Assembly: GCA_020466095.1 (NCBI GenBank)
Contig: CM035808.1
Location: forward strand, 49,107,979 to 49,171,978
DNA from: Chlorops oryzae
Lineage: Eukaryota > Arthropoda > Insecta > Diptera > Chloropidae
Length of the DNA: 64,000 nt
Direction: 5' to 3'
A model generated the notes under the pieces. That model saw only the letters and a list, made by a program, of their open reading frames with translations. It did not search any database and was not told the DNA's origin. Shown one piece after another: positions 10,265 through 22,700 of this stretch (its first letter is position 1; every line of letters starts with the position of its first letter). Position numbers and translations under genes: made by a program.

Positions 10265-11352
10265 AGAGAATAGTTTGATTCTGCTGTCGGGCTCAAATTT
10301 CGAGTGTAAATTTCTAGATTAGTTTTCAAATCATTATCAAGAGCTTCTCTCAGGCGCTTAGTCGCTTGCACTAAGTAAACTTTCGCGGTGGGTGATCGTT
10401 GTCGCTGCCATTCCCTTCGTAGGCGTCTTTTTTCTCGTACAAGAGTTTCGATCTCGCTTGAAGTATATCTTCGAGATTCTTTTGGGTGGCTTATTATTTT
10501 TGGGGTTGCATGAACTGCTGCCGATATCATGATATTGTTCACCTCTGTTACGGCATCATCAATATCACATTCGCTTCGGAGTATAGAGTTCTCGTTCAAA
10601 TGCAAGCTTATATATTTTTTGTATTTAAGCCAGTAGGTTTTATTTGTTACAATTCTGCCGGGTTTTTTGGTTAATGTGGGCAAACCCGTCATTGTAATTA
10701 TAACAGGGGAATGGTCGGATGAAAGATCGAAGTTGGGTTCAGCATGTACTTCGCTACGATCGAAGTTTTTGCTGATCGCAAAATCAATGAGGTCGGGTTT
10801 TTTTTGTAAATCGGACGGCCAGTAGGTGGGTTGACCTGTTGAAATACAGTCAACATTTTGATGACTGTTTATAATTAGTGAATATAACTGTCGGCCTTTG
10901 GGGTTTATGAATCTTGAGCCCCAGTGTGGGTGCTTGGCATTATAGTCCCCAGCTGCTATGAATTTGTTTCCGAGCGTTTTGAAGTACTCCATGAATTGAG
11001 TTTCAGTAACTGAGTACCTGGAAGGGCAGTATACTGCACTTAAGGCGACAATGCTGTTACCATATTGCAGTGAAATGGAGGTTGCTTGCAAGCAATTTTG
11101 GGAAAATTCATCCATCGAATTGTGTTTTATTCGTGTTTTTATCAGTATACCGGTGCCGCCGTGTGCTTTTCCATCTGGGTGATGAGTGCCATAGAACGTA
11201 TAATTTTTAATAGTAAAATTATTTTTGCTTGTGAGGTGGGTTTCACTGACGAGCATTACGTCAATTGAATGTAGTTGAAGAATTTTTTGAATTTCAAGCT
11301 TGTGTTGTCGAATGCCGTTAGCATTCCAATGACAAATTTTTAGGACACTCAT
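10265..11352 (-). pseudogene. Jockey-like LINE ORF2, endonuclease part only
   Basis: N-terminal ~360 residues of a non-LTR retrotransposon ORF2, starting ATG at 11350-11352. It holds an apparently complete APE endonuclease that would nick target DNA: HWNANGI (Asn), VSETHL (Glu), AGDYNAKH (Asp/Asn), DLIDFAI and LSSDHSP (Asp-His). The frame leaves retrotransposon sequence after TAESNYS, a few bases before a host splice acceptor (10252-10253). The open frame continues into the host exon, which explains the foreign C-terminus of the longer ORF. The reverse transcriptase is missing here; an RT fragment lies on the other strand at 13011. Confidence 0.88.
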
Positions 11353-11623
11353 TTCTTTGCAATTAGAATTTGCAAGAGTTGGCTTTGTGCCCGCATCATC
11401 TCTTGTAGCATTGATTGCACAGTTGAAGTGAACTGCATCATGCAGTTAGTCAAATTCGAGATCATTGATTCCAAATTTGATATGGCACCTTGAGGGTGTA
11501 CCGCAGTGTTCGACCTGACAGCGTCAGCGTACGAAATAATCATAGGAGTACGACCAGGATGTGCTGCTGTCGCAAGAGATGCTTGAGGTTGGGTCGCAGT
11601 GTTAGACTTTACTGTGTCAGCAT
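11349..11623 (-). pseudogene. Jockey-like LINE ORF1, C-terminal end
   Basis: Last ~90 codons of ORF1 (gag-like), with YADAV-type repeats and a hydrophobic heptad-like tail. Its TGA (11349-11351) overlaps the ATG of ORF2 (11350-11352) in an ATGA arrangement, common in jockey-clade elements and consistent with coupled translation. The upstream part is cut off by the TIR element that begins at ~11622. Confidence 0.72.
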
Positions 11624-12077
11624 ACACACAGAAAAATATGACCACATAAAATCAATAAGATCCCCTTACTGAGCGATTTTATAGAGAAATCTTCTTAAAC
11701 TATATGAACGATGTGCTTTTTCCATAGAGAAATCTCTTTGAATGTATAGAGAAAATCTTATTGAAACATTTTAATAGATATCCTCATATATTTAATGTGA
11801 ATATCTCATTATTTCTGTTGAAAAATATGGAAAACTTCTTAATATATTCAAATAATAAGGTGAGCATATCAATCAAACTATGTGACATTCTTATAAAAGT
11901 GACCTTTTGATAAGTTATCCTTATCGCTTTAGGAAGAAGCCTTTTTAATATAAAAAGCAAGACTTATTGATTTAAAAAAGTATATGAATTCCGTAATCAT
12001 TCCATAGTTTAAAAAGACAAACCAGTTTTTTTGCACTTACATTGATATAATCAATCTAGCAAGCTGAAATCATATCT

Positions 12078-12150
12078 CGCGATGGCGTTGTTGAAGTGTG
12101 CTAGCTTTGTAATCTGGAAGGTCCGAGTTCGAACCCCGCCGCAGGCCAAA
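12078..12150 (+). repeat. tRNA-like SINE head
   Basis: gatggcgttgttgaagtg resembles an A box region and gagttcgaaccccg a B box, ~40 bp apart. The cloverleaf is poor and the sequence runs into an unrelated body. Treated as SINE-derived, not a functional tRNA. Confidence 0.5.
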
Positions 12151-12412
12151 GAAGTTGTGTAAAAATGGAGGATAAAAAACAGGCAAGTAAATTTCGAGGG
12201 GAAAAATATTTGGAGCAGAAAGTAAGTTGGGCACGAACCAATAAAAACAAGTTGCTTTCGCCGGGCCTTCCGAAACGTCACGCATAAGCTCTTTCAAGAA
12301 ATTCCTATAGATTCTTTTTTTTAAATTTTTTAAGCATAAACCGATTGGTAAAATCTTTTATTTCTCAGTTTTTCAAATAATGTAAATGTTAAATTATCTA
12401 CTTTTCCCGAAA

Positions 12413-12670
12413 AAAAAACAAGTAAGGGTGCATCAAATGACTTGATGCGTGACATTTTTTTTTACCAAATAACCTTAAAATTAGTATTTTATGAAGTCTT
12501 TAATAAAAGATCATCGTACTATGATACAGGAAAAGAGTTTCAAAAAAAGTCATCACCCTAATGTATATACTCTTCCCCCAATTTTGAAGAAACTTTTGGC
12601 AAAATATCCATTTTTATAGCCAAAAATAACTTTGGGTGGTATGGGCGGTGGGTGGTGGGTGGGGTCAATT
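12413..12670. repeat. Mini-me-like fragment
   Basis: Starts with aaaaaaaacaagtaagggtg, the terminal motif of the 6013 and 6956 repeats, then diverges. A ggtgggtggtgggtgggg run lies at 12645-12663. Partial and diverged. Confidence 0.4.
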
Positions 12671-13010
12671 TTAATGAAACTGAGAAATTTTCTTAATTAA
12701 GCCATATTAGGGACTTGTGCCAAATTTCATTGCCCTACGACACTTCTTTCTATTTTTTTCCATCGAATGTATGGGATCGAAGCACTGTGCGACGCTCGCT
12801 GGAGCAGGGATCGAACCCGCCGACCTGGTTTTTTACAAGAATTCATATCAAAATGATAAGTTATCTTCTTGACTTTTCGTTCAATTTTTCGTTAAAATAA
12901 ACAATAAGTTTTTCTCTATGGTTTCAATAAGACAATCTTCTTGGATAAAAACCATAGAGAAATCTTATTGTTTTTCTTCCATTTTATGTGGTATCGTTTT
13001 CTCTGTGTAT

Positions 13011-13501
13011 ATTTGCAAATGATACAGCAATTTTGTATGCACACAGCGATCCTGTGGTCGCCTCTCGAGTTCTTAATAATCATCTTCATATTGTTGAAGA
13101 CTGGCTTGCGAACTGGAGAATAAAAGTAAATGAAAGTAAATGCACCCACATTACTTTCACGTTGCGTCGCGGAACTTGCCCCCCTATTATGCTTAATAAC
13201 ACGCATGTTCCACAAGCCATAGAAGTGAGGTATCTTGGCATTTACTTAGATCGCCGTCTCACATGGCGCAAGCATATTGAGGCAAACGCACCAAAATGAA
13301 GCTGAGCGCCCAAAAACTGCACTGGCTACTCAACAGTAAGTCACGATTGCGGCTCGAACACAAAGTGCTTCTTTACAACGCAACTATAAAGCCTATATGG
13401 ACTTATGGCTCCCAGCTCTGGGGAAAAGCCAGTAACTCTTTAATAGACATATTGCACTCGGTTGTCCCAACATCCGAACCCACTAGCTAGAAATTTGTTG
13501 C
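13011..13501 (+). pseudogene. Jockey-like LINE reverse transcriptase fragment
   Basis: Starts within the RT at the catalytic box, read here as FANDTAIL where jockey-type RTs have FADD, so one of the two active-site Asp is Asn. It continues with DWLANWRIKVNESKC, RYLGIYLDRRLTW and, after a frameshift near 13287-13296, LHWLLNSKSRLRLEHKVLLYN and WTYGSQLWG. It is interrupted at 13505 by a Harbinger element and ends beyond it at a poly(A) tract (~14589). Orientation is opposite to the endonuclease fragment at 10265-11352. Confidence 0.85.
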
Positions 13502-13504
13502 TAA

Positions 13505-14487
13505 AGGGTAGGCTAGACGATATGGTTGATAACCAAATTTTGGCTGTTTTTGAGTAATATTTTGTTCCAATCCAGTTCAAACCGTGTAACCACCAACCAT
13601 ACGTATGGTCAAATGTCATTTGGTTACGTTTGTTCATGCTGCAGCCAAACGTTTTAATGCCAAACTAGCCATATCGTGTAACACCCCTTTGGGACAACAC
13701 GGACAAATTTGTTTAACAAATGGGACAAATTTGCGCTGATTTGTCATTTGATCAAGCTCAAAAATAGACCCATGACCAAATGGCAAACGTTTGTGTCGAA
13801 ACTTAAGATAAATTCAAGCGGTTTTATATATTTCTTTCAACAGAAATCTAAAATTTTTTGAAAGAAATCGCTAAATACCTCAACGACAAAATGAGCCTTT
13901 CACAAGCCGAAATGCTTTTTCGCCTAATTGTATCCTTTTTGGCTATAAGGGGTGAAACAAACGAAAGCAGATTTTCGACCTGAGTTTTCGTCATTCGAAG
14001 AAAATTGTTGTACAATTCGGCCTTTTCTTCTTCCATCTCTTTGTACAACTTTGCGCAAAACCCTTCTTGGTCCCAACGAGTAACCCAATTCCTTACCCAA
14101 ACTCGGGGACGTTTACGAGGATTTTCAAACACAGTTCGGTCCGAATCGTCGTCAAAAATATAGCCGGCCAATACGACGGCAAGAATTCTTTTACTTTTTG
14201 CATTTAGCGACATTTTTTTTTTTAAATTTTATTAAAACAATCTCTGGCCGATGTGTTCACTCTATGCACAACAATAATATTTAGCGTCAATTGACAGTTG
14301 GCCATAATTTAATTTGGTCACTATTGTGCATATCGTGTAACACCCAAGCACACCGAAAAAGCAATTTGGGACCGAACAATATTTGGACACTATCTAGAAT
14401 TGGTGGTGCTCAAGCGTTTTGGGACAAAATGTGCATATTGTGTCACCGCTAAACAAATGTCATTAACCATATCGTCTAACCGTCACT
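13505..14487. mobile_element. PIF/Harbinger element, truncated, 983 bp
   Basis: Ends AGGGTAGGCTAGACGATATGG and (complement) AGTGACGGTTAGACGATATGG, flanked by the direct repeat TAA (13502-13504, 14488-14490), the TWA target typical of PIF/Harbinger. It is inserted in the 3' part of the jockey-like element. It holds only the N-terminal part of a transposase. Confidence 0.85.
13848..14213 (-). pseudogene. Harbinger transposase, N-terminal fragment
   Basis: About 120 residues from ATG (14211-14213). FLRMTKTQVENLLSFVSPLI, KKDTIRRKSISACERLILSL and RYLA match the region just before the DDE_Tnp_4 domain of HARBI1-like transposases. The frame stops right after RYLAISFKKF; no catalytic Asp is present. 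Confidence 0.75.
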
Positions 14488-14490
14488 TAA

Positions 14491-14589
14491 CAAACAGCTC
14501 CTCAAGGCTAAAAAGGCGTGACTTGCCATCACTGTCTCACAACTAATTCCCCTCTAAATTTTTGTAAATTTTTGTAATAAAAAAAAATT
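14491..14589 (+). repeat. 3' end and poly(A) tract of the jockey-like LINE
   Basis: Sequence after the Harbinger TSD continues the retrotransposon 3' end and finishes in a TTTGTAATAAAAAAAAA-type A tract at ~14575-14589. I could not match a target duplication to the left border. Confidence 0.55.
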
Positions 14590-14639
14590 CCCCTGGAAGC
14601 CCATCTATGGATTTCGTCATACGGAACGGCAGCCCAGTA

Positions 14640-15345
14640 CACGCGTTGGCGGAGGCTTAAACATACGCTCAAATTTTAAGTTTTATTAAAATATTTCGAA
14701 AAAGTCCAATTTTAAGGCAGTTTTGGGATTTTTGTGACAGACCCTAGTACTGGAGCTACCCCTAAAAATGGACCGATCAAGGAAATTTTTTTGAAGGAAG
14801 CATAAGTGCCAATTTTCTTTCAAGTCCCATTTGAATTTCGCGTGTAGGAGACAATTTTCGAAAACCGCCCTTCTGCCACGCCCACTTTTCCAATTTTTGG
14901 AAATCGTATTACTTACCTTGAAACATGTTCAAATATCAAATTTCATCAAAATATGTTGAAACTTAGAAACTTAGATTTTAGAGCAGTTTTTGTGATTTTC
15001 ATAACAGACCCTAGTACTGGAGGTACCCCTAAAAATGGTCCGATCGGGTCCATTCTCGAACTAGTTCTTACTCATGTCCCCGTGAGCACGCATACCAAAT
15101 TTTGTCAAGATAGCTCAACTCCTTCGATAAGATAACTGTATACAGACAGACGGACAGACGGACAGACGGACGGACGGACGGACAGACGGACGGACGGACA
15201 TGTCTAAATCGAATCTCCTGGTGACGCTGATCATTTCTATATACATTTTGTATGGTCTATCTCGACTGGTTCTGGGTGTTACACACAACCACACAAACGC
15301 AATATACCCTCGACACAGAGTGTGTCGGGTATAAAAACCGTTAAA
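14640..15345 (-). repeat. Mini-me/DINE-1-like repeat with GACG microsatellite
   Basis: Same modules as the 6013 copy (cctagtactggaggtacccc, ccgatcgggtccattctcg, gtgtgtcgggtataaa). The phrase 'gacagaccctagtactgga' occurs twice (14737, 15004), so this is two partial copies or an internal duplication. The (GACR)n tract at 15144-15200 corresponds to the GTCY run of mini-me elements. Confidence 0.75.
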
Positions 15346-17982
15346 AAAAAAAAAAAATCTTCGGTTTAGTTAAATAAAAGTATGCATCGCTGAAGAGTTT
15401 TATTTTGAAAGTTTTTCCTCTGATAAAAATTTCTGTGATATAAACATTTTTTAAACGAGCTTATTGCCAAAACACACTCAGGATGAATCACTTTGTTGCG
15501 TGGTCACTTAAAAATCGCAACTCCTTTGCTTTCAACTATCCAACCAACGCAATAAATAACTTTTGCTTTCCGATTGATAGTCTCGCTTTGTAGATAGTTG
15601 AAACTCTCATTTCATGCACGAAAACTTTCACTTCCAACTTTTCGTGTGTCCAGTTCGTTCACATTTTAACGGTAATCATTGGAGCAATTTTAATAATAAT
15701 TTTCCAAATCAAAATTATACACAGCACTCCGTAGCCCTTGATCCTGGTTCGCTCGTGAGCATAAATGTTCGTTACACGTCCTTCACCATGATTTTTATAG
15801 ATTTTGGCTTTATTTTATTCATTTATTTTTTGGCTTCTGTACGTTGCTTTCATATTTTACAACTTACGAGCAGTAGCACTAGGCAAAAAAAGAAGCAATA
15901 ACTCGTCACAGTCATAGCGTGGCTGCATCTGGATATGAATTGTGGTTGCCACAAGCCCCTTCAAATGCTTTTATATGAGATCTAAAAGTTTCCAACCAAA
16001 CGCATGAGGTGCGAGCGATCACCTTCATGTTGAAGCAAATGAAAGTAAGTTTGTTGATATCTTGCTGCCGTGTGTTGGAATATGACTCAAAGACGTTAAA
16101 GACATTGTTGGCAGAAGCTAAAACAATACCACGGAGCACGTACAACAAGTTGACTTTGATTTTGTTTGCTTATATGAGTATTTTGATTTCGTTTATCGGG
16201 TAAACGACACAGTGTGTGGAGGAATTAATTAAAGCCATCTGCAATAGCGGATTCGAAGAATTTTCGCCTTGAGTGCTAACAAAAATGTCCCTCTAATAAT
16301 TTTGGTTCGGGATGAAAAACATGAACGAAGCAAGAACGATCGCATACAAACAATTGCCTCAAGAAACCTTCCTGTGCGAGGAGGTCGACAGTCTCTTGGA
16401 CAGTACAGTCCTTAAGTCCTTCGGATCGAGATAAGTGGAAATTTGTTCAGGTTGAAATGAAGATTTTCAGTACCCTTTTTACGAATCGAATATTTTGCCT
16501 CTTGAATTCTACTTATGGCTTCTTAGCGCAATTAAGTAGCTTAACTTTTTATCAAAGCGTGAATGCTTTCGCATAAATATTTTATTCACTGCGCAACGAA
16601 AGTTTATTATCCCCTTTTGGCATTGACTAAAACGTTTCATTCAGCAGATAATAAATCACAAATCATAAATTGAAGAAGAAACAATTATTTTTGTGCTTAC
16701 ACAAACGTAACTAAGTTTGCCTAACGTAATGCCTTTCATTGGGCAAAAAGAAACGAAGAGGGGAATCGAGGTAGGGGAACTTTCAGGCTCAAATGGTTTT
16801 TCTTTCAAAACGAGAAGTGGATGCGGACACGCAAAAGCAACAATTCGCTAATTACAATGATTCAATGACTGATTTTGAAAGTGGAAATGTGCGTTTATCG
16901 CTCGACGCTGCTGGCAGCAATATCTCCACATAATTTTCCGGGCCGTCCGGTAGTAAATTGAATGCATTTAGTGTATTAATTGAGCAATTCATAACAAATC
17001 AGACTTGGACTAAATTTTTGAGAATTCAATCTGCCTTTTTGGCTTCAAATTGGGATTGTTTGGAGTGAAAAAACCAAACGTAGCATGGCCAGGGCCCGAT
17101 CCAGGTTTTAAGCCCTTATGGGCAAAACCAATATTTGCCGTCTTTATTATGGCGCTAATGGGGCACTGTTTTCGCATATCTATGTAAAATTGCCTCACAG
17201 TGCCGCTCTGGGCATTTTCAAGGCTTGCCGCTCACTAAATCGGGATCTGAGCAATTCTTCTAATGAAACTTAAGCTTTATTGCAATCGAAAAGAAAATCG
17301 TGATTGAAAATCGGTGGCATGGGTAAGCGGAGCTGTGCAAGGAAGATTATGATTTTTTGTAGGTCCGTGTGAAGGGAATATTTGCAAAATTTCATCTCTG
17401 AAGCCTGAGAATTTTGAATTCGAACACTTTTCATTTGGTAAATATTGACTAAGAATTTTTTTAAATAAACTCTTGAGCAGATGCCTTCAACATTTGTTTG
17501 TCAAATAATAGCACACATGGTTGAAAGCCTGATTTTGCTGTCGCGGAAGGTTCGAGTGGCTTTCTTTTGATTTCTTTCAAATTTAATATTTAATAATTTG
17601 GGCGAATCGAAAATTGTCGCATTCCTGATTGTTTGGAGAAGCAGATCACATTGAATCAGATCCTGAATATGAGTAAATATCCCATACAGGGATTAAGGGG
17701 ACATTTATTTATACAAAAGACATTTTATATATTATATATAACATAAACAGCGGTTCAGCGGCATTTAAGCAACGGGCAGCGCATGGCATGGAAGAATGCA
17801 GTCACGTAAAAGTTTTCACGAAGATGCAGTATCTCACAGCGAGTGGCTCATCTCTATGGATACAAAAACAAAACAAACTTAATCGATTTTGGGAACGACG
17901 TTTTCAAAGTTGGTGGCCCTCATAACTTCAAAACTATTGCAGCGATTCTTTTAAAATTTTGAGCGCTTTATCAAAACCTACC
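15346..17982. other. Featureless stretch, possibly intron of the minus-strand host gene
   Basis: No recognisable gene, TIR pair or repeat. Short frames such as 15614-15901 (+) and 15912-16148 (-) show no family motif or codon pattern I trust. Since the host gene at 8112-10251 lacks its 5' exons, this could be intronic. Confidence 0.4.
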
Positions 17983-18919
17983 CTGCAGAAATATGGACTG
18001 ACCCAAGTGTAGCCTTCGGTCAGTCCCTTATGTTACCACTACTAGTCCCTTCCTAATTCCACTTTAAATGTATTCAACTGACCTTGTTAACATGGGCCTG
18101 GCATTGGAGAGGGACTAGTCCGCAAAACGGCTGATTTTTTGTTTTAACAATTTTTTTTTCCTTTTAAATTTTTTTTTCACAGCAGCAGTTTCTTTAAAAA
18201 AATACGTAGAGCAAAAAGGTAACTTAACATATTTTTCACTTCTTTGTGAAAGATGAAAATATTTTTTCTAAGTTGATGAAAGTAAGTGCGTGAAGCTGCA
18301 CCCCCCTTTGCATGAAATAAAAAAAAAAATATGTGGGAAATATTTGCTATTTTTTTTGCTAATTAGTGCCCCACTCCGAAAATTTTTTGCTCGTCCCTGT
18401 CAGATATTAAGGACGAAAACATGTTGTATGAAAAGGGGGGTGTAGCTTCACACTTCAAAAAGAAGCTCTTTTAGTATTTTTCAAAAAGTTTTGAATATGT
18501 GGGAATTATTTGCTTTTTTTTGCTTCTTAACTACGGGTTTTATTTATTTTAAATAAAAAAATTATAGATAAAAAAAAGAAAAAACCACTTTAAACAAGCA
18601 CATTTGACCTCCAAAACCGCGCTAAGAATGTTTTTATTTTAATTTAGAAGTCCTCAACGCTTTATTTAGTAACTTCGTTAAAAAAAAAATGAAAAAATTG
18701 TTTTTAAGACATTAAAAATTTTTTCGACCTGCCAATGGATTCGAACCAGGCGGCTTGAATCAATAGGTTGCACTGTTATTATTTTCTCAACAGGAAAGTG
18801 CAATGCTGTAATTGTACAGACTGCTGTTACTAACAGACTTTGAGTATGCTTCGGAACTTGAAAAAGCTGTTGGTGTATACATACTCAATTTTAAGACATG
18901 TTTGATAAGATGATTATGT

Positions 18920-18985
18920 AGTGCAGTGGTAGAGTCTCTGCCTCTTGCCCGTGGGGTTAGGGGGTCGAATATCTCCGAGGTGTGA
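18920..18985 (+). repeat. tRNA-like sequence (A and B box)
   Basis: tagtgcagtggtagagtctc resembles the D-arm of tRNA-Gly-type genes and gggggtcgaatatctcc a degenerate B box. Its position inside a transposon and the weak stems suggest a SINE relic rather than a working tRNA. Confidence 0.4.
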
Positions 18986-19797
18986 TGTTTTTTAAAAATA
19001 TATAATAATTTTTTTTTATTATTTTCAAGATATTTATTTTAATTTAACTTATTAGTATATTACTGCTTTTACTATTTCAAATGATTTTTTTAACTTAAGT
19101 ACTTGCTTGTGAAGTAATTGGGTAGCATGAACAGCGTTGCCGTTTGGATACAATTTTGTATCCAATTGGATACTTTTAAAATACAAAGCTACAATGATAC
19201 GCTGTTTCCAAAATCTCTATTTTGTTGTCTCTTGCCCGTGCGTCCATCGCTTTCAAACAAACTGATTTTTATCGACATGTCTTCCTGTGTAAAAAAGTCT
19301 TAGAATAGACATGTCCTACTTCAATGGATATCTACATTTTGTAGCCATCGAAGTAAAACATACCATAATCGGCTGATTCGATCTACTCAATATCTACTTT
19401 TTGAATGAAATTTTTTTTTTTTTACGTTTCAGCCATGTGCGTTAACTTGGCACCGCTTTTTTTGAATTTCTTATAAAAAAAATAATGTGCCGGAATTTGC
19501 CCGATATGTGCTGTTATGTGCCGTATTTAAAAAAAATTCAAGCTTAAATACAATTTTTACGAGGAGGTCCTTTTTTCAAGTCAGCCGCTTCTGGAGTTGG
19601 TTGCCATGTACCCTATTAACATTGAATAAACATTATGCTAATAAACAGTAGCCATGTGGCTCTGAGATAGCGTAGGGGATGCGTGCTATGCTCTTGATCC
19701 CAGAGTCCGAGGTTAGATTCCCGGCATAGGCGAAACGGAGTGTAATGTTCCAAGCCTAGCACTGGTTTTTCAAAAAATCGCATGTTAGGGGCACACT

Positions 19798-22700
19798 TAG
19801 GGAATTCAATTATTCGACAGTTTTAGGAAACCGGTTTTCAAATAATTCGAAAAAATAATTTTAAAAAAAACCGGGTCCTAATTTTCTTCATCAGGAAAAA
19901 CCGGGCAAACCGGTTTGTTTATTTAGATAAATTTTCTTTTCAAAAATTTTTGGCCTTATTTTTAATAAATACATTAACTTTTTTATATTCTATCACTAGA
20001 ACTGTGAAGTAAAGTTAAAAACATGAGTTTGATTTACAAATGTATGTCACTTCGAAAAATTACAATGTGTCATTGAGGAGTTAGATCTGGCAGACTTTGA
20101 AAACCATTACAATAAGTACTACATGAAAATAGATAAAAGCTTCATATTTTATTTATTTTTTAAATATTTCATTCTTTGTATTATACATATACATAACAAA
20201 AACTAAAAAAAAGAAACAATAAATTCAGAATATAATATTTATAAAAAGAAAAAACATATGGATGCAAAGCGAAAAACATTTTATGGACATCGCAATTATT
20301 TTTTAGGTAGGTTTGCATTTTTTAAAAAAGTCTTTTATAAATAAAATAGAATTCAGACGGTGAGGTGAAAGACGGTTTTTAGTCTTACTTTTAATAAAAC
20401 TTGAAACTGAAAAGATTCTTTCACTCAACGTTGAAGTCGGGTTAATAGTCATTAACGCATTATATAGCATATGGGCATTTCCACAGAAAGGTCTACCGGA
20501 AATGAAAATGCCCCAGTTCCTTAAAACAATTTTTGGGTATGTACTATCATAGTAACACATCTGAATTCCACTATTTAAGAAGATTGGTGGGTATAGTCAG
20601 CCCTCATTTCTGTAAAACATAGGTAAAGGCTTATTTTGTTGTATTTGTATTTCTTAAATTACCTTTAAAAGTGCTTTATCTATGAAATTTGGGCCATTTT
20701 AGTAACCTGATCAATGGAAGTTATCGTCCTTAATAATTCCATTCAGAAGAATCAACCAAAACAACAACAACAAAAATTCTTAGACGAATAAGTTGATAAT
20801 TATCTTCTAATTACGCAAGCTCAATTAAATATTGTTTTTGATAAAATTTATTATTGGCCCTTCTATTTATAATACTAGAATTTATGAATTAAAAGGAAAA
20901 AAGGTTAAAATAAAAGACTATTTTCATGACTAAAACCCTTTTGAAATTTTAGTAACGTAACGCCAGGTAACGTAACGCCAGGTAATTAAGGCCAATAAAA
21001 AACGAACGACAAACGATTTTACAATTTTAAAACTTGGAAAATGAACTCTTATATTTTCCAATCTTATTGCTATAAGTTTAATACGAAAAGTTTTGCGAAA
21101 TTAGCAGAGTTTTGCAATCTTGTAATCTAAGTCAAAAACCTACTTCTGTTTTTCGTAACGAAACGCTAGGACACTTTTTTGCTTCAATACTCAAATCCTT
21201 ATGGTCTATTGGTCTAATTTTTTTACTGAACATAGTGCTACTTTATTAGTATGCAAATATTAAAAAACTTTTTTTAAATTTGCAATTCTTCATTTAAAAA
21301 AAATTTTGTTTTTCGTTCGAATGTCACGTCACGTCAAAATGGAAATGCCCATATCTAACTTTTCTGTGCGTTTCCCAAATTTATCAAAATAAGCAAAATC
21401 ATCTAAAAGTATATCATTTTTGTTCTTCTTTGACATTTTTGGTTTTTGAATACTTTTAATAGTATTGTTTAGCTCACTTATTAAACCAGTACCGGTTTCC
21501 AAGGATGAGTTTAATTCATCTGATTCATCAACAAAACTGTCTGTTTCATTATTGAACAATCTCATATATACAGACGTTCCAAATTCTTGTACTTCGTTTT
21601 TCGTAGAGTATTTTAAAACCGAGTTCAATGGAATATTGCAAGAATTTAAGTACAAGATCAAAGTATTCAGAACTTTAACCCTCCTTTCATTTACTCGAAC
21701 TTTAATACGCCTTAATAAATCAGCTGCCAACGAATTGTTGCATTTGCTTAAAGTATCAAATATAAATTAAAAAACACCTTCTGATTCTATTAGAGTTAAT
21801 GAATTTTTAGAAAGTTCGGTTATTAAGACTTCCAAAGGCTTTAAGGTATCATTTATAAAAGTCAATATTTGAATTTCGTTGTCGGAAAATGGAATCATTC
21901 CTAGGTCTAATGAAGCATGATTTATACATTTGTACACTAATAAAAACCTTTCAACCATTTTTATCATCGAGTTCCACCTATGTCTAACATCAAGAACAAG
22001 TGAAAGCTCCTTTCCTTCCTGTTTAACAATGTAATACTGTAGTTTTTTATTTTTTTCATGAGATTTTTTGAAACCCCTAATGCATTCACGAACGTGCTTA
22101 ATAGTTTCACTAAAAATAAATTTTAAGTGGAGGTTTTGGGGTATTGAAAATTGTTCATTTTCATCCAATTCATCATCTTCTGAGCATTCACTGTCGCTTT
22201 CATTGTAAGTTTCTTTAGAGTTTTTTTCATAGATAGTATCTATGACAGAAAGATGTATGGCATGATTCATACACAGCTGTGAAAGAGCGGAATTATTGTC
22301 CCCATATTTTTTCATAACAGCAGCTCCATCATGAGTAGAGCACACAATATCGGTTTCAAAATTAAGACCGAATTCATTTAACTTCAATTCAATCAAATTT
22401 TCAATGTTTTTCGCTGTGCCTTTCTGTAGGTTAATAAGCCCTAAATTATAAATGTCAAAAAAATTATTAACTGAGTCGTATGTCCGTAACGATATATTAA
22501 CATATTTCTTTTGTGTAATATCGCTCCACTCGTCAACAGTGATAGAAAACCTTCTATTTTTTTTTTCAATTCCTTAATTTTTTCTATATACTCATTTTTG
22601 GATTTCTCGTAAAACCTGTCAATATGTCCCCAAATAGTCGCTTCACTTAATGGCATTTTTAATCCTTTATAGTTTAAATATGCTATAGCCATTTTTGATT

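Larger units (their letters stand above)
11622..13010. mobile_element. TIR element at the junction of two jockey fragments (~1.39 kb)
   Basis: Left end ATACACACAGAAAAA...ACCACATAAAAT...AATAAGAT (11622) and right end (complement of 12965-13010) ATACACAGAGAAAA...ACCACATAAAAT...AATAAGAT share at least three blocks. No transposase remains. Inside are a tRNA-like SINE head (12081), a mini-me-like fragment (12413) and a B-box-like GGGTTCGATCCCTG (minus, ~12800). A fragment of the same family lies at 55585-55730. TSD not resolved. Confidence 0.6.

Noticed and set aside
15144..15200. CRISPR-like regular repeats (cagacggacagacgg)
   Set aside because: It is a GTCY microsatellite of a mini-me-like repeat in a eukaryotic genome, without spacers.
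15614..15901. Open frame of 95 codons, possible small membrane protein
   Set aside because: The hydrophobic stretch comes from AT-rich codons. No Kozak context, homology or splice context was recognised.
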